In this document: positions 24,456 through 35,722 of the stretch, piece after piece
How the letters are laid out: every line of letters starts with the position of its first letter
How positions within the stretch are numbered: the stretch's first letter is position 1
NCBI GenBank assembly: GCA_963930655.1
Contig: OZ005617.1
Span: 3,784,501-3,848,500, forward strand
Direction of reading: 5' to 3'
Length of the DNA: 64,000 bases
Origin: Myrica gale
Lineage: Eukaryota > Streptophyta > Magnoliopsida > Fagales > Myricaceae
Made by a program: the position numbers and the translations under genes
The notes under the pieces: generated by a model
The model's input: only the letters and a program-made list of their open reading frames with translations
Told to the model about the DNA's origin: nothing
The model's database searches: none

Positions 24456-25872
24456 GGAAGGTTTCCTTAAAAATAATATCCCTTTTAGAAACCATTTGTA
24501 CAACTAGATGGAGATGGATATCCTTCTCAAGGTTTTAAATTCTAAATTTACAGTGCTTGAGTTTGAGACCATAAGCGTACAAGTTTTTTTTTCCCTTTTT
24601 AACCAATACAAAGTTTAATGTGCACGAGTCTAATTTGATATAAAAATAGTTGGTGGCCTAAACATATTCATCTTGCTACAAAATTAGCAAGAAATTAGAT
24701 TTTAAGGTGTCAGTGAAACCAAGAAATTAGAAAAGGCCCGTACTATGTAATCCACGGTGCATGACACGAGGGATAAGGACTGATAGCAACCGTCCGATTG
24801 CGTGGACCATAGTCGTCGGATTATAATGTATATCTGTGCTCAGGAAAGGTCCCCATGAAAGTGACATTTGACAAAACAAAGTCCAAGATTATAAATCGGC
24901 TCAACCACCAGTGCCTGTGATTCAGTCAGGAGGGATGGTTACATTTGAACACAAAAAAAACAAAACTTTCTACTGGCACCGGCGCGACAGTGACACCGAG
25001 TTACCGGTAACTTACTTCACCGGTGTCGTGTCAAATTTTTTATAAAATTCGGTGTTATTCTCGGTTCTCGAGTTACCCTGCATCGGGTTCTTGGATATCG
25101 AGACACCAAATTTTTTTTACAAAACGTTTCGTCTAGTTTAACCCTCCCCATTTTTTTGTTCGCATACAGCATACCCCCCAAACAGAGTCCCCATTCACCC
25201 TGAGAAGTGCAACCCGCGTCTCCTAGCCCCCTCTGCGTTTTGCCCAGCCTCTCTCTCTCCCTCTCCTCCCTCTCCTGCCAACCACCACTCCTGCAGTTGC
25301 CGCGCCTCTCGTAGTCGACCACAGGTCCCCTCCTTCACGCATTAAACTCTCATTTCCTCTGCTAAGTGTTGTCTGCTACATCTCTATCAAGTGCAAGGAT
25401 TGAGATTCGTTTAGCTACGTTAAAAATCAATGAATTAATGATTCTCAAGACATATTATTGCTGAATGTTTTCCCGTGTCAGGAAGCACGATTCAGCTTTC
25501 TCTCATTATTTCTCTCTTGCTTCAGCACGAAGCGGTAGAGAGAGATTTCTTTCTATGGTTTCCTTTCAAATTGTACTTCATAGGTCTTCTATAGCACATG
25601 CCTCTCAGAAAAAACCTGTCCTTCAAACTCGTGGCGAATATGTGGGTAAAAAGACTCCTTTGAACTAGAATTTGTACAACTGAAAATGATTGGATTTGAT
25701 CTTCCATGTGGTCAAACTTAGATCTCTGTCCCGAATCATATGCCTTTGTAATTCAAAACTGACTGCTTATTTAGTTGAGATGGATAGAGTTCAAAACTGC
25801 TTAAACATAAAGCGTATGGTTTGAAAGAGAGAGAGGAAAAAAGAAGATTGCAGTTTACCCAAATAAGGTTCC
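24456..25872. other. Intergenic region left of the flippase fragment
   Basis: No gene is recognised. A GC-rich patch at 24975-25110 has repeated ACCGGTGTCG/CACCGAGTTACCGG-like strings. Open frames at 25017-25322 and 25465-25668 match nothing I know. This stretch may be part of the same transposon as the P4-ATPase fragment, but I found no matching left terminus. Confidence 0.35.
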
Positions 25873-25899
25873 ATGATGGCCTACTTGTTATCACCGTTG

Positions 25900-26370
25900 C
25901 TAAGTTTTTTTCATGTGCTCTATACTGATTTCACTTTGACGACGGCAATCAATGAGTGGAGTAGTATGTTGTATTCTGTAATCTATACTTCATTGCCTAC
26001 GATTGTTGTTGGAATTCTTGATAAGGACCTGAGTAGGAGGACTCTTGTAAAGTATCCGCAGCTTTATGGGGCCGGGCACAGACAAGAGTGCTACTACCTA
26101 AAGTTGTTTTGTGTAACAATGGTTGACACAGTGTGGCAAAGTGCAGCTGTCTTCTTTATCCCTCTCTTGGCATATCGGCACAGTACCATTGATATTTCAG
26201 GCCTCGGAGATCTTTGGATACTTGCTGTGGTTATTATGGTTAATGTACACTTGTCCATGGACATCATCCGGTGGAGTTGGATTATTCATGTTGTCATTTG
26301 GGCAACTATAATTGTAACTTTCATCTGTGTCATGATCATCGATGCTATACCCGTATTATTCGGTTACTGG
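25900..26370 (+). pseudogene. Late exon of an ALA1-like P4-ATPase (phospholipid flippase), fragment
   Basis: P4-ATPases flip aminophospholipids across membranes. The open frame from about 25906 (FHVLYTDFTLTTAINEWSS) matches the C-terminal membrane domain of Arabidopsis ALA1. Characteristic strings in order are VIYTSLPTIVVGILDKDLSR, YPQLYGAGHRQE, TMVDTVWQSAAVFFIPLLAY, STIDISGLGDLW, VNVHLSMDIIRWSWI and IIDAIPVLFGYW. It then stops at a perfect exon end, ACTG followed by GTAAGT. At least four membrane helices are covered, but the catalytic DKTG domain, earlier helices and downstream exons are absent from the window. The exon frame itself is still open, which suggests recent separation from a parent gene. 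The retained splice donor means it came from genomic DNA, not a cDNA. Confidence 0.85.
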
Positions 26371-26779
26371 TAAGTCCTCTTTTTTTATATATCACATAAG
26401 CCCTTGCTTTGCTTTCTGCAAATCCTTTAAATGACACACACATGTGCACCCTCTTTGGATATGCAACCAGATTTGCAACGATTGCATTTAAGTTATATGT
26501 TAATGTGTGATTGGAAAAGGATGTGATTCTTTGCATGTGGAGTTTGCTTCTCTTTTGGTAAGTCATGTTTTGTGAGGTTTTTTGCAGTTGGAGTTTGTTT
26601 CTTATACGAGTTTCTGTAAGGGAAGGAAACCGTGAAGAAAAAGACTTGTCTCAATAGCATTTGAACCTGCGATGAATATGATAAATGCAATAATTACGTA
26701 ATATAGTTTAGATTTTATTGATACGTGATTAATGGACCAAAAAAAAAGAGAAAAAAATACATTGGGCCAAGTGTACAAA

Positions 26780-26898
26780 ATGTTAAAAAAATAGTCTAAT
26801 ATGAATGTAACAACCGAAAACTGCTACCGCTAAAGACCAATTTTTGCCCTTAACAGTCTGTGTATGTGACAATTATTTAAAAACCGGTCTATCTAGTG
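26780..26898. mobile_element. Possible right terminus of a CACTA-type element
   Basis: Read from the right on the minus strand the sequence begins CACTAGATAGACCGG and continues to a GGTCTTTAGCGGTAGCAG stretch. That resembles the subterminal motif of the CACTA element at 328-6009. It lies about 500 bp after the P4-ATPase exon. No matching left end was found, so this is tentative. Confidence 0.45.
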
Positions 26899-26956
26899 TA
26901 GGTGCCGGTTTTGACAACCGGGGTTGAACAACCTTAACCCTGAGTGCTCTTACTAT

Positions 26957-27138
26957 GGACATGTTTGTTTGTCCAAAATTTTAGGAGCCCAAAATTTCCA
27001 ACAAAACAAACATATTTCAAAATTTCTAACTTTTACACATACACTTCAAATTTTTCACAAATTTCAATAAACTTCAACATTCAAAAGATTCTCAAAATTT
27101 TATGAATATTTTCTAAAATTTTGGTAAACAAACATACC
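26957..27138. mobile_element. MITE of 182 bp
   Basis: The ends GGACATGTTTGTTTGTCCAA and TTGGTAAACAAACATACCC are imperfect inverted complements, both followed inward by AAAATTTTA. CTAT on both sides (26953-26956 and 27139-27142) may be the target duplication. The superfamily is unsure. Confidence 0.6.
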
Positions 27139-27254
27139 CTATGTTACATGTGTCACAAGCGTGTTGTGCTCATATAAAATGTAAATTCAATAAAAATCCC
27201 CCATAAAAACCACAAATGCAATAAAGGCTAGTCTTATGTGGGATATAGAATTAA

Positions 27255-28037
27255 GGCTTAATATCTCCATAGGTTCATGTGATATGGGCCATTTCCAAAC
27301 TAATTCCTAAAGAATTTTTTGTCGTAAACTAGTCGAAGGAGCAATTAAGCAATTTTTGTTAAGGTATTATCGTCTACTCCATAAGTCATTTGGATGAAAA
27401 TTAACGTGACAAACGGAATTCCACTTCAGAGGCCCCACCTTGCACAATCAATTTAAATTTTTTGCCTAAATACACCCACCTCGCTCCTCTGTCTAGTCCC
27501 CTCCAAATCCACCCGCATCACCACCACCACGTTCTCCTCTTGCCAAAACGGCACCGGCATTCTCCGGAAAAATTGATGGACCAACCCATTCAAGCACGCC
27601 CTAAAGTCCGCCCCAGCCTGTCCAATCCTATTTCCTATATCGAAAATCGGCAATACCCCACTACTCCCGGTATTGTCCGTGGCCAATCCAAAACCTCTGC
27701 TCCTAAAACTCTGACTCGGGAATTCAAGGTCGAAGAGCTTCGAATTATGAGGATTAGGCCATGGAAATGAGTGAGGACTCATATGGCAGAAGTTCAACCT
27801 TATACGTGGAAGAAGTTCAACCTTATACCTTTCTTCCATCGCTCACCACCTCCTCACCTGAGCTAAAAAATTATTTGTTTAGTGAAAAAGCTCAGAGGAG
27901 CTGCGAGTTTAGGGAGTGGACGGAAATACTTTAACAGAAATTGCTTAATTGCTCAGGGACTAGTTTAGGACAAAAAATTCTTCAAGGACTAGTTGAGAAA
28001 TAGGCCATACCACAAGGACCTACAAAGATATTAAGCC
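27255..28037. mobile_element. Mutator-like element (non-autonomous MULE)
   Basis: The ends GGCTTAATATCTCC and GATATTAAGCC extend into terminal inverted repeats of about 125 bp, up to GTTAAGGTATTATCGTC on the left. An exact 9-bp duplication TAGAATTAA flanks it (27246-27254 and 28038-28046), the Mutator hallmark. The centre holds a 128-codon open frame on the minus strand (27453-27839) and another on the plus strand (27462-27770). Neither matches a transposase; either could be a captured fragment or chance. Confidence 0.85.
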
Positions 28038-28046
28038 TAGAATTAA

Positions 28047-28972
28047 TTTCGTGCATATTTCGTAAATAGAAAGTTTAGCATGTCTCTAAAGTTTTGAACT
28101 TCTTGCTAATACTGTTTGCTCACTGGACATCGTCCCAGCATACATGTGGTGCAAGTTTAGAGATATTATTAGTTGGTTTCTTTGTTCCTCCCCTCTAGAA
28201 AACGTTTTACATGTTTCATAACTCGCATATAAACAATAGAGCTCTTTATAGTAACTCCCTCAAAATAACATCATATTCTCGATTATCTTTATAAACAATA
28301 ACTCTCTACAACTCATCCATAAAAGTCATGTTACTGTTACCATCATTCCTTTACCCGTAGGAACCATTATGTCCAATGATTTTCATTCCACAAGACTCTC
28401 CTCATATGTTGAAAAATAAATATGCCTCCATTTATATATATATATATATATAACAGCTGAATTGAATTGCAAGAAATGGCCCCAATCAAACGAAGACACA
28501 AAAAAGATTTATTCCACTATTATACTGATTTTAGGCAAAGTAAATGAACAAATTTTGAGTATATTTATCTTTTAACATATGAGGAGAGGCACAATGGATC
28601 ACGTAGAATTGAAAACCGCTCAATATAACTACTCTAGTGGTTAGGAGATAGAATCGTAACGGAAAACCTAACTTTACCGGAGTAGTAGCAAATTATTGTT
28701 TATGAGAATATGAGAGTCACCTGTAGATCACGTAAGACAGAAAATTGTTCGATGCAACGACTATAGTGATCAGGGACATAAAATCGTAATGGAAACTCGG
28801 CTTTATGGGAGTGGTAAACGAATCATAGTTTATAAGGTATTTAAGAATGTGTGGTGGCTTAGTTTAATGGATGGTTATTGTAGTTTGTCTTAAAAAATAA
28901 TATAATGAAACATCACTACATTTGAAAATTATAATCTATAAATTTCAATTTTTGTTCTATTAGAGCATTCCT
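28047..28972. other. Intergenic region, no gene seen
   Basis: This is AT-rich DNA. Two related blocks near 28590-28700 and 28715-28830 share ACCGCTC/TTGTTCGATGCAAC-like text, GTGGTTAGGAGATAGAATCGTAACGG versus GTGATCAGGGACATAAAATCGTAATGG, and a following ATAGTTTATR string. They look like an old tandem duplication. Confidence 0.35.
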
Positions 28973-29443
28973 AGTAGGTTATCTATTCTAACATTTTGGT
29001 TAAAATAGAGAACCAATTTAACAAAAAAGTCAAAAAACACTCTTTAACAGCTTATCTATTTTAACAATTTTTAGCTAAAAATTTTAACATGTGAACAGTG
29101 GTTCTCTATATTTAGATAACCACTGTTCACTTCTCTATAATAAAATATTAATATTTTTCTTAATTTTTCTTTTCCTTTTTTTTAATACATTTTAGACTAA
29201 CTTAATACATTTTAAGCTAAATAAAGACTAACTTAATACATTTTTAAAAATATGATAGTTAAAATAAGACGACTATTTATAAATATGACTGTTAGAATAA
29301 GAAAATTTTTTAAAAATCAAATCGTTGAGATAAGATAAATGTTATAAATGTTAGAGAAATAATAAAGAAATCTTTGAATAATAATATTTAAATAAAATAG
29401 TAAAAATAGATTGTTAAAATATAGAAGCTGTTGTGGGTGTTTT
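28973..29443. mobile_element. MITE with central hairpin, tentative
   Basis: The left end GAGCATTCCTAGTAGGTTAT and the right end ATAGAAGCTGTTGTGGGTGT are weak inverted complements. Near the middle, GTGAACAGTGGTT and AACCACTGTTCAC form an exact hairpin (about 29092-29131). It is non-coding and its boundaries are approximate. Confidence 0.45.
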
Positions 29444-32400
29444 TAAAAAGTTGATAGTTAAAATAAAGAACTTGGGGTATGTGCGTGTACAGTTCTTTTA
29501 CCAGAAGAAATTGCCCTACCTGTGGCCGAGCTTGAGAAAGATGTTGGACCTGAAAACCAAAAGTTTACTTCGATGCATAGAACACGTCAAAAGATCTACT
29601 ATATATATCTTAATAACGAGGATAAACTCTATTGATATGGTCGGCTTTATAGACAAGTTCAGCTGTTCAGCTTGATTGTGAGTCAATCTCGGAAGAGTTA
29701 GTAGAACTCTCCACTCAAGTTATCGGTTTGATCTTCAGGGAGAATTGAACTCGAGACGTGTGTCTTACCCACACAACTCTCATTCGTCCTAACTAAACAA
29801 TAATCCTAATGAATTATATTTCTCCTTTCTTTCTCTACGTATTGTTTACCTCGATGAAAACAGATACGTACCCAGGAAATGCAGATAAATGCATTTAAAA
29901 TATAAAAGGTTTTCTCCCTTGAGCTACTCATATTACAACTAGCTACTCATATTAGGGCTCCCAACTTTCCAAAGAGTAAAGTATTCGCCCATGGTTCAAA
30001 AGCTAGTCAAAAGGCCCTACTACGTACAGTGGTAGAGGTGCCCGAACTTCAGCTCAAGTGCTGCTATCTAGGATGCAACGATTCTTCTTTCATTTATTAT
30101 ATTCAAATAAAGGAAAACAAAATCAAAAGTAAACTTTAATAATGCTTTTTTTTCGTACTTATGATTGTTTGGGATATAAAATTGGAATTTAATATTTAAG
30201 AGGGTCAGAAGGAGATCGATGCAGGGGCTTCCTATTATTGAAGAACCCAAACAACAAATAATTTTTAAAACAGTTTCTTTTTAGTTCCTTGGTTCCGCTT
30301 TACTGTAATTTTCTCTCCCTCCTACTGACTACTTTTTTTCATTTTTGAATTGATTCATAATCATTGGTGACATAATATTATGCTTTTCTACTCACTGGAT
30401 TATTTAGTGCATCATCAGCATTAAAACGGCTATTCAAGGGCAAAGTCTATGCAGTATGCTAGTGTTGTCACTTTTTTTTTTCCTTTATAAGACGCAAATT
30501 AGCATCTTTTAGAACTCGAATAAAAGTTTATCATTTTGAAATTCGCCACGTTAATCAATGATTTTCAATTAAATAGTAAATATTGCATTTGCAAATGAAT
30601 AATAATAAATACAAAATACGGTGTTAATAATAGTGACATATGCTGATCTATTATAAATTAAATCATTTAGTATATATGAAGAGAAATTAGAAAATGATTG
30701 GATTTTAGAAAATTCTACTTGTTAAACTATAATGATCTTATCCTTTTCATTAAGCATTTGGTACTTACATATTGTTGTTGTTTTTTTAAACTCAAGAGAA
30801 TGTTATGTTTTTTTTTAATGAAGAGGAACCCACCTTAGGCAGAGTGACATTGGATCCAGTTCTGCGTGGTAAGTTTCGAGTGAGAGGAGAGCTAGCCCTC
30901 GACTCTTCCCTCCAAGCAAATCATTAGTCTCCGCATAGCGTGATCCAAACCCTAGATGTCTTAGCCATACGGTTCATCCATTAATTATCCTTCTTGACCG
31001 TTAGGCTACTCCGTAAACATGTTGTGTTCATTCCTTCACCACTTCTTGCATACATTCTGGAACAAATATACGAGGATTGTGGCACTGCAATGGTGAATGA
31101 ATAAGATGCATGGGATGGGGTTTAAATGCGAAGCAAAATCAGGAGATATATAATTTCCTCTACTTAGTGAAAACAACACCCTACTTTTCCATTTGGTTTT
31201 TGTTGCGCAAGTTATCAGACTCGCAAAGAAAATAATCACGATTTTTTAAGAGATAAATGGACAACTTTTTTCATCATAATTAAAAAAACATCTCATCATT
31301 AGGAGCTGTTTGTCTCGGTGAGATAAATAGCCAATAGAAGTTTGATCAAACCCCACATAAAAACATCGCCAATCACAACTTTGGCACATTGTGTGGCACT
31401 CAACTCTCTTTTTTTTTTTTTGCGGGATAAAAGGTTGGCCCATCAGTCTTTAACTTTTTCTTTTCCCCGATCTCCTTTTTGATCTTTTGTTGTTGACAAC
31501 GAGAGTCCCTATCCCATTTCTTCCTTTTTCCAGGCTTGTATATTTCATGTTCGCCGCTGCGGCTGATCCCTTTGATTCTTTCTTCGTACTTTCTACAAGG
31601 TGGTTGCTCTGCTGGGCCCTCTAGTCATGACTCATTGATGAGCCAACACTAAATGCTTTGGACAGGTCTGTAAACCATATTAATGATTTCAATAAGTGTG
31701 AGTGCCCACAAAAATTATTGTTGAGTCATGTCTTGGATATATATATTCTAAAATGCTTTCAGCTGCATGCATTATGTATAAATCTAAGTGGGAACTCGAT
31801 TACTTAGAAGAAGAAAAAAAAAGTGGGAACTGGATTGTTGAGTCCTGTCAAATCCAATTAAAGAGGGATATGGGCTCAACTTCAGACCTCAAGAAAAAAG
31901 TCCTGGTCCCTATAGAGAATGGGCTTTGAGCTCTCTCGTACGTCCAACAAGGCCCAATTCAAACTCCTCTACACTGGCATGAACTATAAAGCAAGCTTTC
32001 ACGATGTAGTCTCTGCTAAGGCCTTTTCTATTTTGTCTGGGTCGATTTAGGGCCATGAAAAATGTTGTAGTCCTCTATAAGAATATCATTCCGGGCCGAA
32101 GTACCCACCCGCATATTCGGGCAAATGTTCTGTTTTCTGAATTGCCATTTAAGAATAAGTGTGGAACGGTCCATTTATTCTCACCATACCCCAAAGTAGC
32201 AGTGGTCAACAATAATATTCCAGGAACCTCTCATTATCGGCCTTTGGTCGTCTTACTCTTTGAGCCAATGCACGAGTCACAGAAAAGGTCACTGTGGCCT
32301 ATGCGGCCCCGAGCGTCGCAGATGGCTATTTCTGCATCTCATTGGGCTCCAATAAGGTAATCTTGATGCTGCGCATCTTCTTTCTGTCGTTACAGCACTC

Positions 32401-33030
32401 TGTTTTCTCACTTTTGGGTCTTTTTTGCTCCCCTCTTCCGATTGCCGAAATTTTCCCGTCTTATAAGTCCAGTCGTTTTCTTTGTATGAACACCTTCCTT
32501 CACAGTTGTGAAAAGAAAGCAGAATTACATAATAATCAGCGAGTAGTATATCTATCTTCCCGGAAAGCTGTGCTTCGCATGTTGCGTTCTCTATTTGTCG
32601 TCTCTTTAGTTGGATAGGTTTTAATCTCAAAATTGTGTCCCTTTCGAGATTATAGAATCGAATGTCACTTGGGAAGACTGTTTAGTTGTAGGCTTGTAGC
32701 CACTTGGGTTTATGAATACACAGGCGAGCTCAGAAATCTTACTGCATAATGTGTTCTCTATTTGTCGTCTCTTTAGTTGGGTTGTTTTACATAATGTGTT
32801 GGCCTCGTGGGAGTGGAAATGTCGTATCAGAGTTTCGCTCTTGTACTAAAACGCGCCAGAAAACATTGCTAGCTTTTACAACCAGTTAGCTATTTTGTTC
32901 ATAATGTCTTCATTGCTCCTACTATCTTCGGCGTACTTATTTTTTTGCACAAGAGTCCAAGACGGAAATGATGTCTAGCCATCAGGCATCACGTGGGACT
33001 TCTGTCTTATGATTTAAATTTTTTATTTTT
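29444..33030. other. Intergenic region, no gene recognised
   Basis: No exon of a known family is visible across 3.6 kb. At 29690-29790 the minus strand carries a tRNA-like B-box (CTCGAGTTCAATTC) after GTGTGGGTAAGACAC, consistent with a SINE relic. Around 32322-32355 there is a start codon in good context (MAISASHWAPI) running to an AAG/GTAATC donor-like site, possibly a stray first exon. A 35-bp string ending GTCTCTTTAGTTGG occurs twice, near 32580 and 32755. Confidence 0.35.
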
Positions 33031-33033
33031 AAC

Positions 33034-33340
33034 ATGGTATCAGAGTAAGGTTTCCAGTACTAGTCTGATGATCTTCTGACACTTCCCGGCATCAGACCGG
33101 CGACCTTCCGACATTCTTCCGGTGTTATCTTTTTTCCTTGGACTTATTTTTGTAACTCCAAACTCAAGGTCAATAACTTCCGGCGACCATCCAACATAAG
33201 TCTGGCAACCTTTCGACATTCGTCCGGTGACCTTCCGGCATCATACCAACGACCTCCCGGCATCAGACCGGCGACCTTCCGGCGTTATCTTTTTCTCTTG
33301 GGCTTATTTTTGTAACTCCAAACTCAAGGTCAATAACTTA
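33034..33340 (+). repeat. LTR-element remnant with primer site and 80-bp direct repeats
   Basis: A primer-binding-site-like TGGTATCAGAG (about 33035) follows TTTTTAACA, as at an LTR border. Downstream, a block of about 80-90 bp is present twice, at about 33088-33179 and 33259-33339. Both copies run from GGCATCAGACCGGCGACCTT to AACTCAAGGTCAATAACTT. Shorter CCGGCGACC/CTTCCGGCAT units lie between. No matching LTR pair was found, so this is the relic of an element leader. Confidence 0.6.
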
Positions 33341-33666
33341 TAAATAAAGCTTTTATGTAACCTCATCAAATATAAGTGAGAAAATTAATAAATCCAATTG
33401 GTCATTCCCATATTATATATCTCACTTATTAGTATAAATAATTTTTCTTCGGTTAAATTTTTTTGTTTCTAACCGTAATTGAGTTATAAATGTCTTCTGA
33501 TTTTCGCTTTGCAAAAAAGGGAGGTGTTTGGTTGCACTCAAGCACGCAAGAGGGCATGCTGAAGGGTTAATTACCGGTAGCCCTGGCGGCCTGGCCCCCA
33601 ACACGAGCATAACGAGACTCAAATCTAAGCACTGAGTGAGAAGAACAAACATACTCCCCACTCATC

Positions 33667-34024
33667 TGTTGGGAAAAGCGTCACGAAAATTCAAAGAAAG
33701 GAACGCCAAACTTACGTGGTTCGGCTCCAATTCGGCCTACGTCCACCCCAGAGCAATTTTATTAAGAAAGCCTAAGAAAATTACTCTGCTCGCCCCAATA
33801 CAATAGTCACACCACCCTCTTTCTCTTCCTCTCTCTCTGCCCAATGTACACGCTCTCACGTGCTCACGTGTCTCTTCTCCTATAACATAAGCCTCTTATT
33901 TATAGGGAAAAATACAAAGAGAAAACCCTAAGAGAATTCTAGATAAACTAGAATTAGGGAGCAAGTAGACTTCCACTAGTCTACTTCTATTCCAAGTCTA
34001 TCTCTTATGGTGTGGACCCCAACA
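33667..34024 (-). repeat. Left (3') LTR of the gag-only Copia element
   Basis: It is a 358-bp LTR read on the minus strand, differing from its partner by about 11 substitutions and two short indels. Confidence 0.9.
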
Positions 34025-35315
34025 AATCTCCCCCTCCATAACCATAAGAGAAGAATTTGTTCCTGACATCTTTCGGTTGAGTGCTTCCCGGGTTTCCATC
34101 AGTAGAAATTTCCTGCAACTTGGTGTATGTTGCTCCCTTTGCTCACCACCCCTTGCAACCTTATTCTACTGGCACTCCAACCTCGCCCTTGTCACCAGAC
34201 GACCACACTCTCATCCGAGTGTCCTGCACCCCCGCATAGGGTGCCCGCATCCCCTGCTTGTACAGCAGGACCCATGTAGAACAGTATCTCCCCCTGCTCT
34301 TGCATCTCCTCCGGCTGGTACCAAGCACCTTCGCGTGCTACACGAAGCCGGAATCATCAGTCACCACAGGGGCTTCTGATGAATTCCCTTTCTCTGCTTT
34401 GTACTTTGGACAGTTCCGCTTGATATGTCTCTCTTGGTCACACTAGAAGCAGATAATCTTGCGACCTCTTCCTCTGGATTTATCCCGGCCTCCATTATTC
34501 CAGCTGCTTCTTCTGCCTCTTTCTGTGATGAGAACTTTGTGATCCACTGTATTCATAAGTCCTCATCTCCTTCCTTCGTGCCTCTTCACTGAATAGAGCG
34601 TCTTTGACCAACTCCATGGTCAATTTCCCATTCGGTGCTGAATTTCCAAGAGAAACAACAAGAGTCTACCAACTATCCGGCAAGGAACTCAGAAGCAGTA
34701 AAGCTTGAACCTCATTTTCGAAAGTCATTTCGACACTGTTCAATTGATTTATCAAGTTTTGGAACTCACTGGTATGTTCCGCCACCGAATTCTTGTCTCG
34801 CAGCTTCATATTCACTAGCCTCCTCATTAGCAGCGCTTTATTCCGCGAAGTCTTTGACTGGTACATTGTCTCCAACTTCTCCCATAATTCAAAAGCGCTC
34901 GTCACTTTGGCTACGTGATGGAATACCTCTGGCCCAATCCACTGTCGAATCAACCCTATAGTCTTCCGGTTGATCTTATTCCACTTTGCCTCGTCAATCC
35001 CCTCCGGTTTCTTTCCCTCGTTCTCCAATGGATCATACATATCATTTGCATAAAAGGATATCCTCCATCCGTGGCTTCCAGCTCATGTAGTTTGCAGCAG
35101 TCAACATCATCATACCGGTAATCATATTCTCCGCCATCATTCACACTGATCAAGGCCGAATTTCACAATTCTGACTGCACCAATGGATCCGGGATGGCCT
35201 AAAACCTTGGGGAACGGTCTGACCTGCTCAAAAACCGGCTTAAAAGCCCTTGAACCGGTCAAAAAACCACACTGAACAAACAAAAACTGGAATATTCCCC
35301 AGGAATATTCTCTGA

Positions 35316-35440
35316 TGACGTGGCAAAGCTGACGTGGCATGCCGACCCCGATCCTCTGCTGACGTGGCACGCAGATCTTCTGGGACCCATTGCTGACGTG
35401 GCGATGAAGTGGATGCTGACGTCACAGGACACGTGGCAGT
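35316..35440. promoter_or_regulatory. Cluster of ACGT-core (bZIP-type) sites in the Copia leader
   Basis: TGACGTGGCA occurs at 35316, 35330 and 35360. TGACGTGGCG lies at 35394, TGACGTCA at 35417 and ACACGTGGCAG at about 35429. These match G-box/C-box hybrids bound by plant bZIP factors such as TGA and ABF proteins. They sit between the primer site and gag, so any action would be from within the transcribed leader. Binding is inferred from motif alone. Confidence 0.55.
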
Positions 35441-35722
35441 ATCTTGTCGCTGGCGCGTGTGGTGCGTGGAGAGAGTGAAGCCCACTCGCCCTGGCTCTGC
35501 TTGGCGCGTGCGACGCGTGGCGGCGCCTTTTCTTCTTCCTGCGGCGCGTGGAGGCGCGTCCCGGCGATTCTGACGACGCGGTTTCGACCTACGGCTTCGT
35601 CTCGATCTCCTCTGCAGGCTGGTGCTCTCCAATTTCAGATCGGACCACTTTGAATTTTCGGACCTTCTCCGCTTCTCCCCGAAAAACCACTCCGGCTCCT
35701 CGAACCAGGCTCCGATACCACT

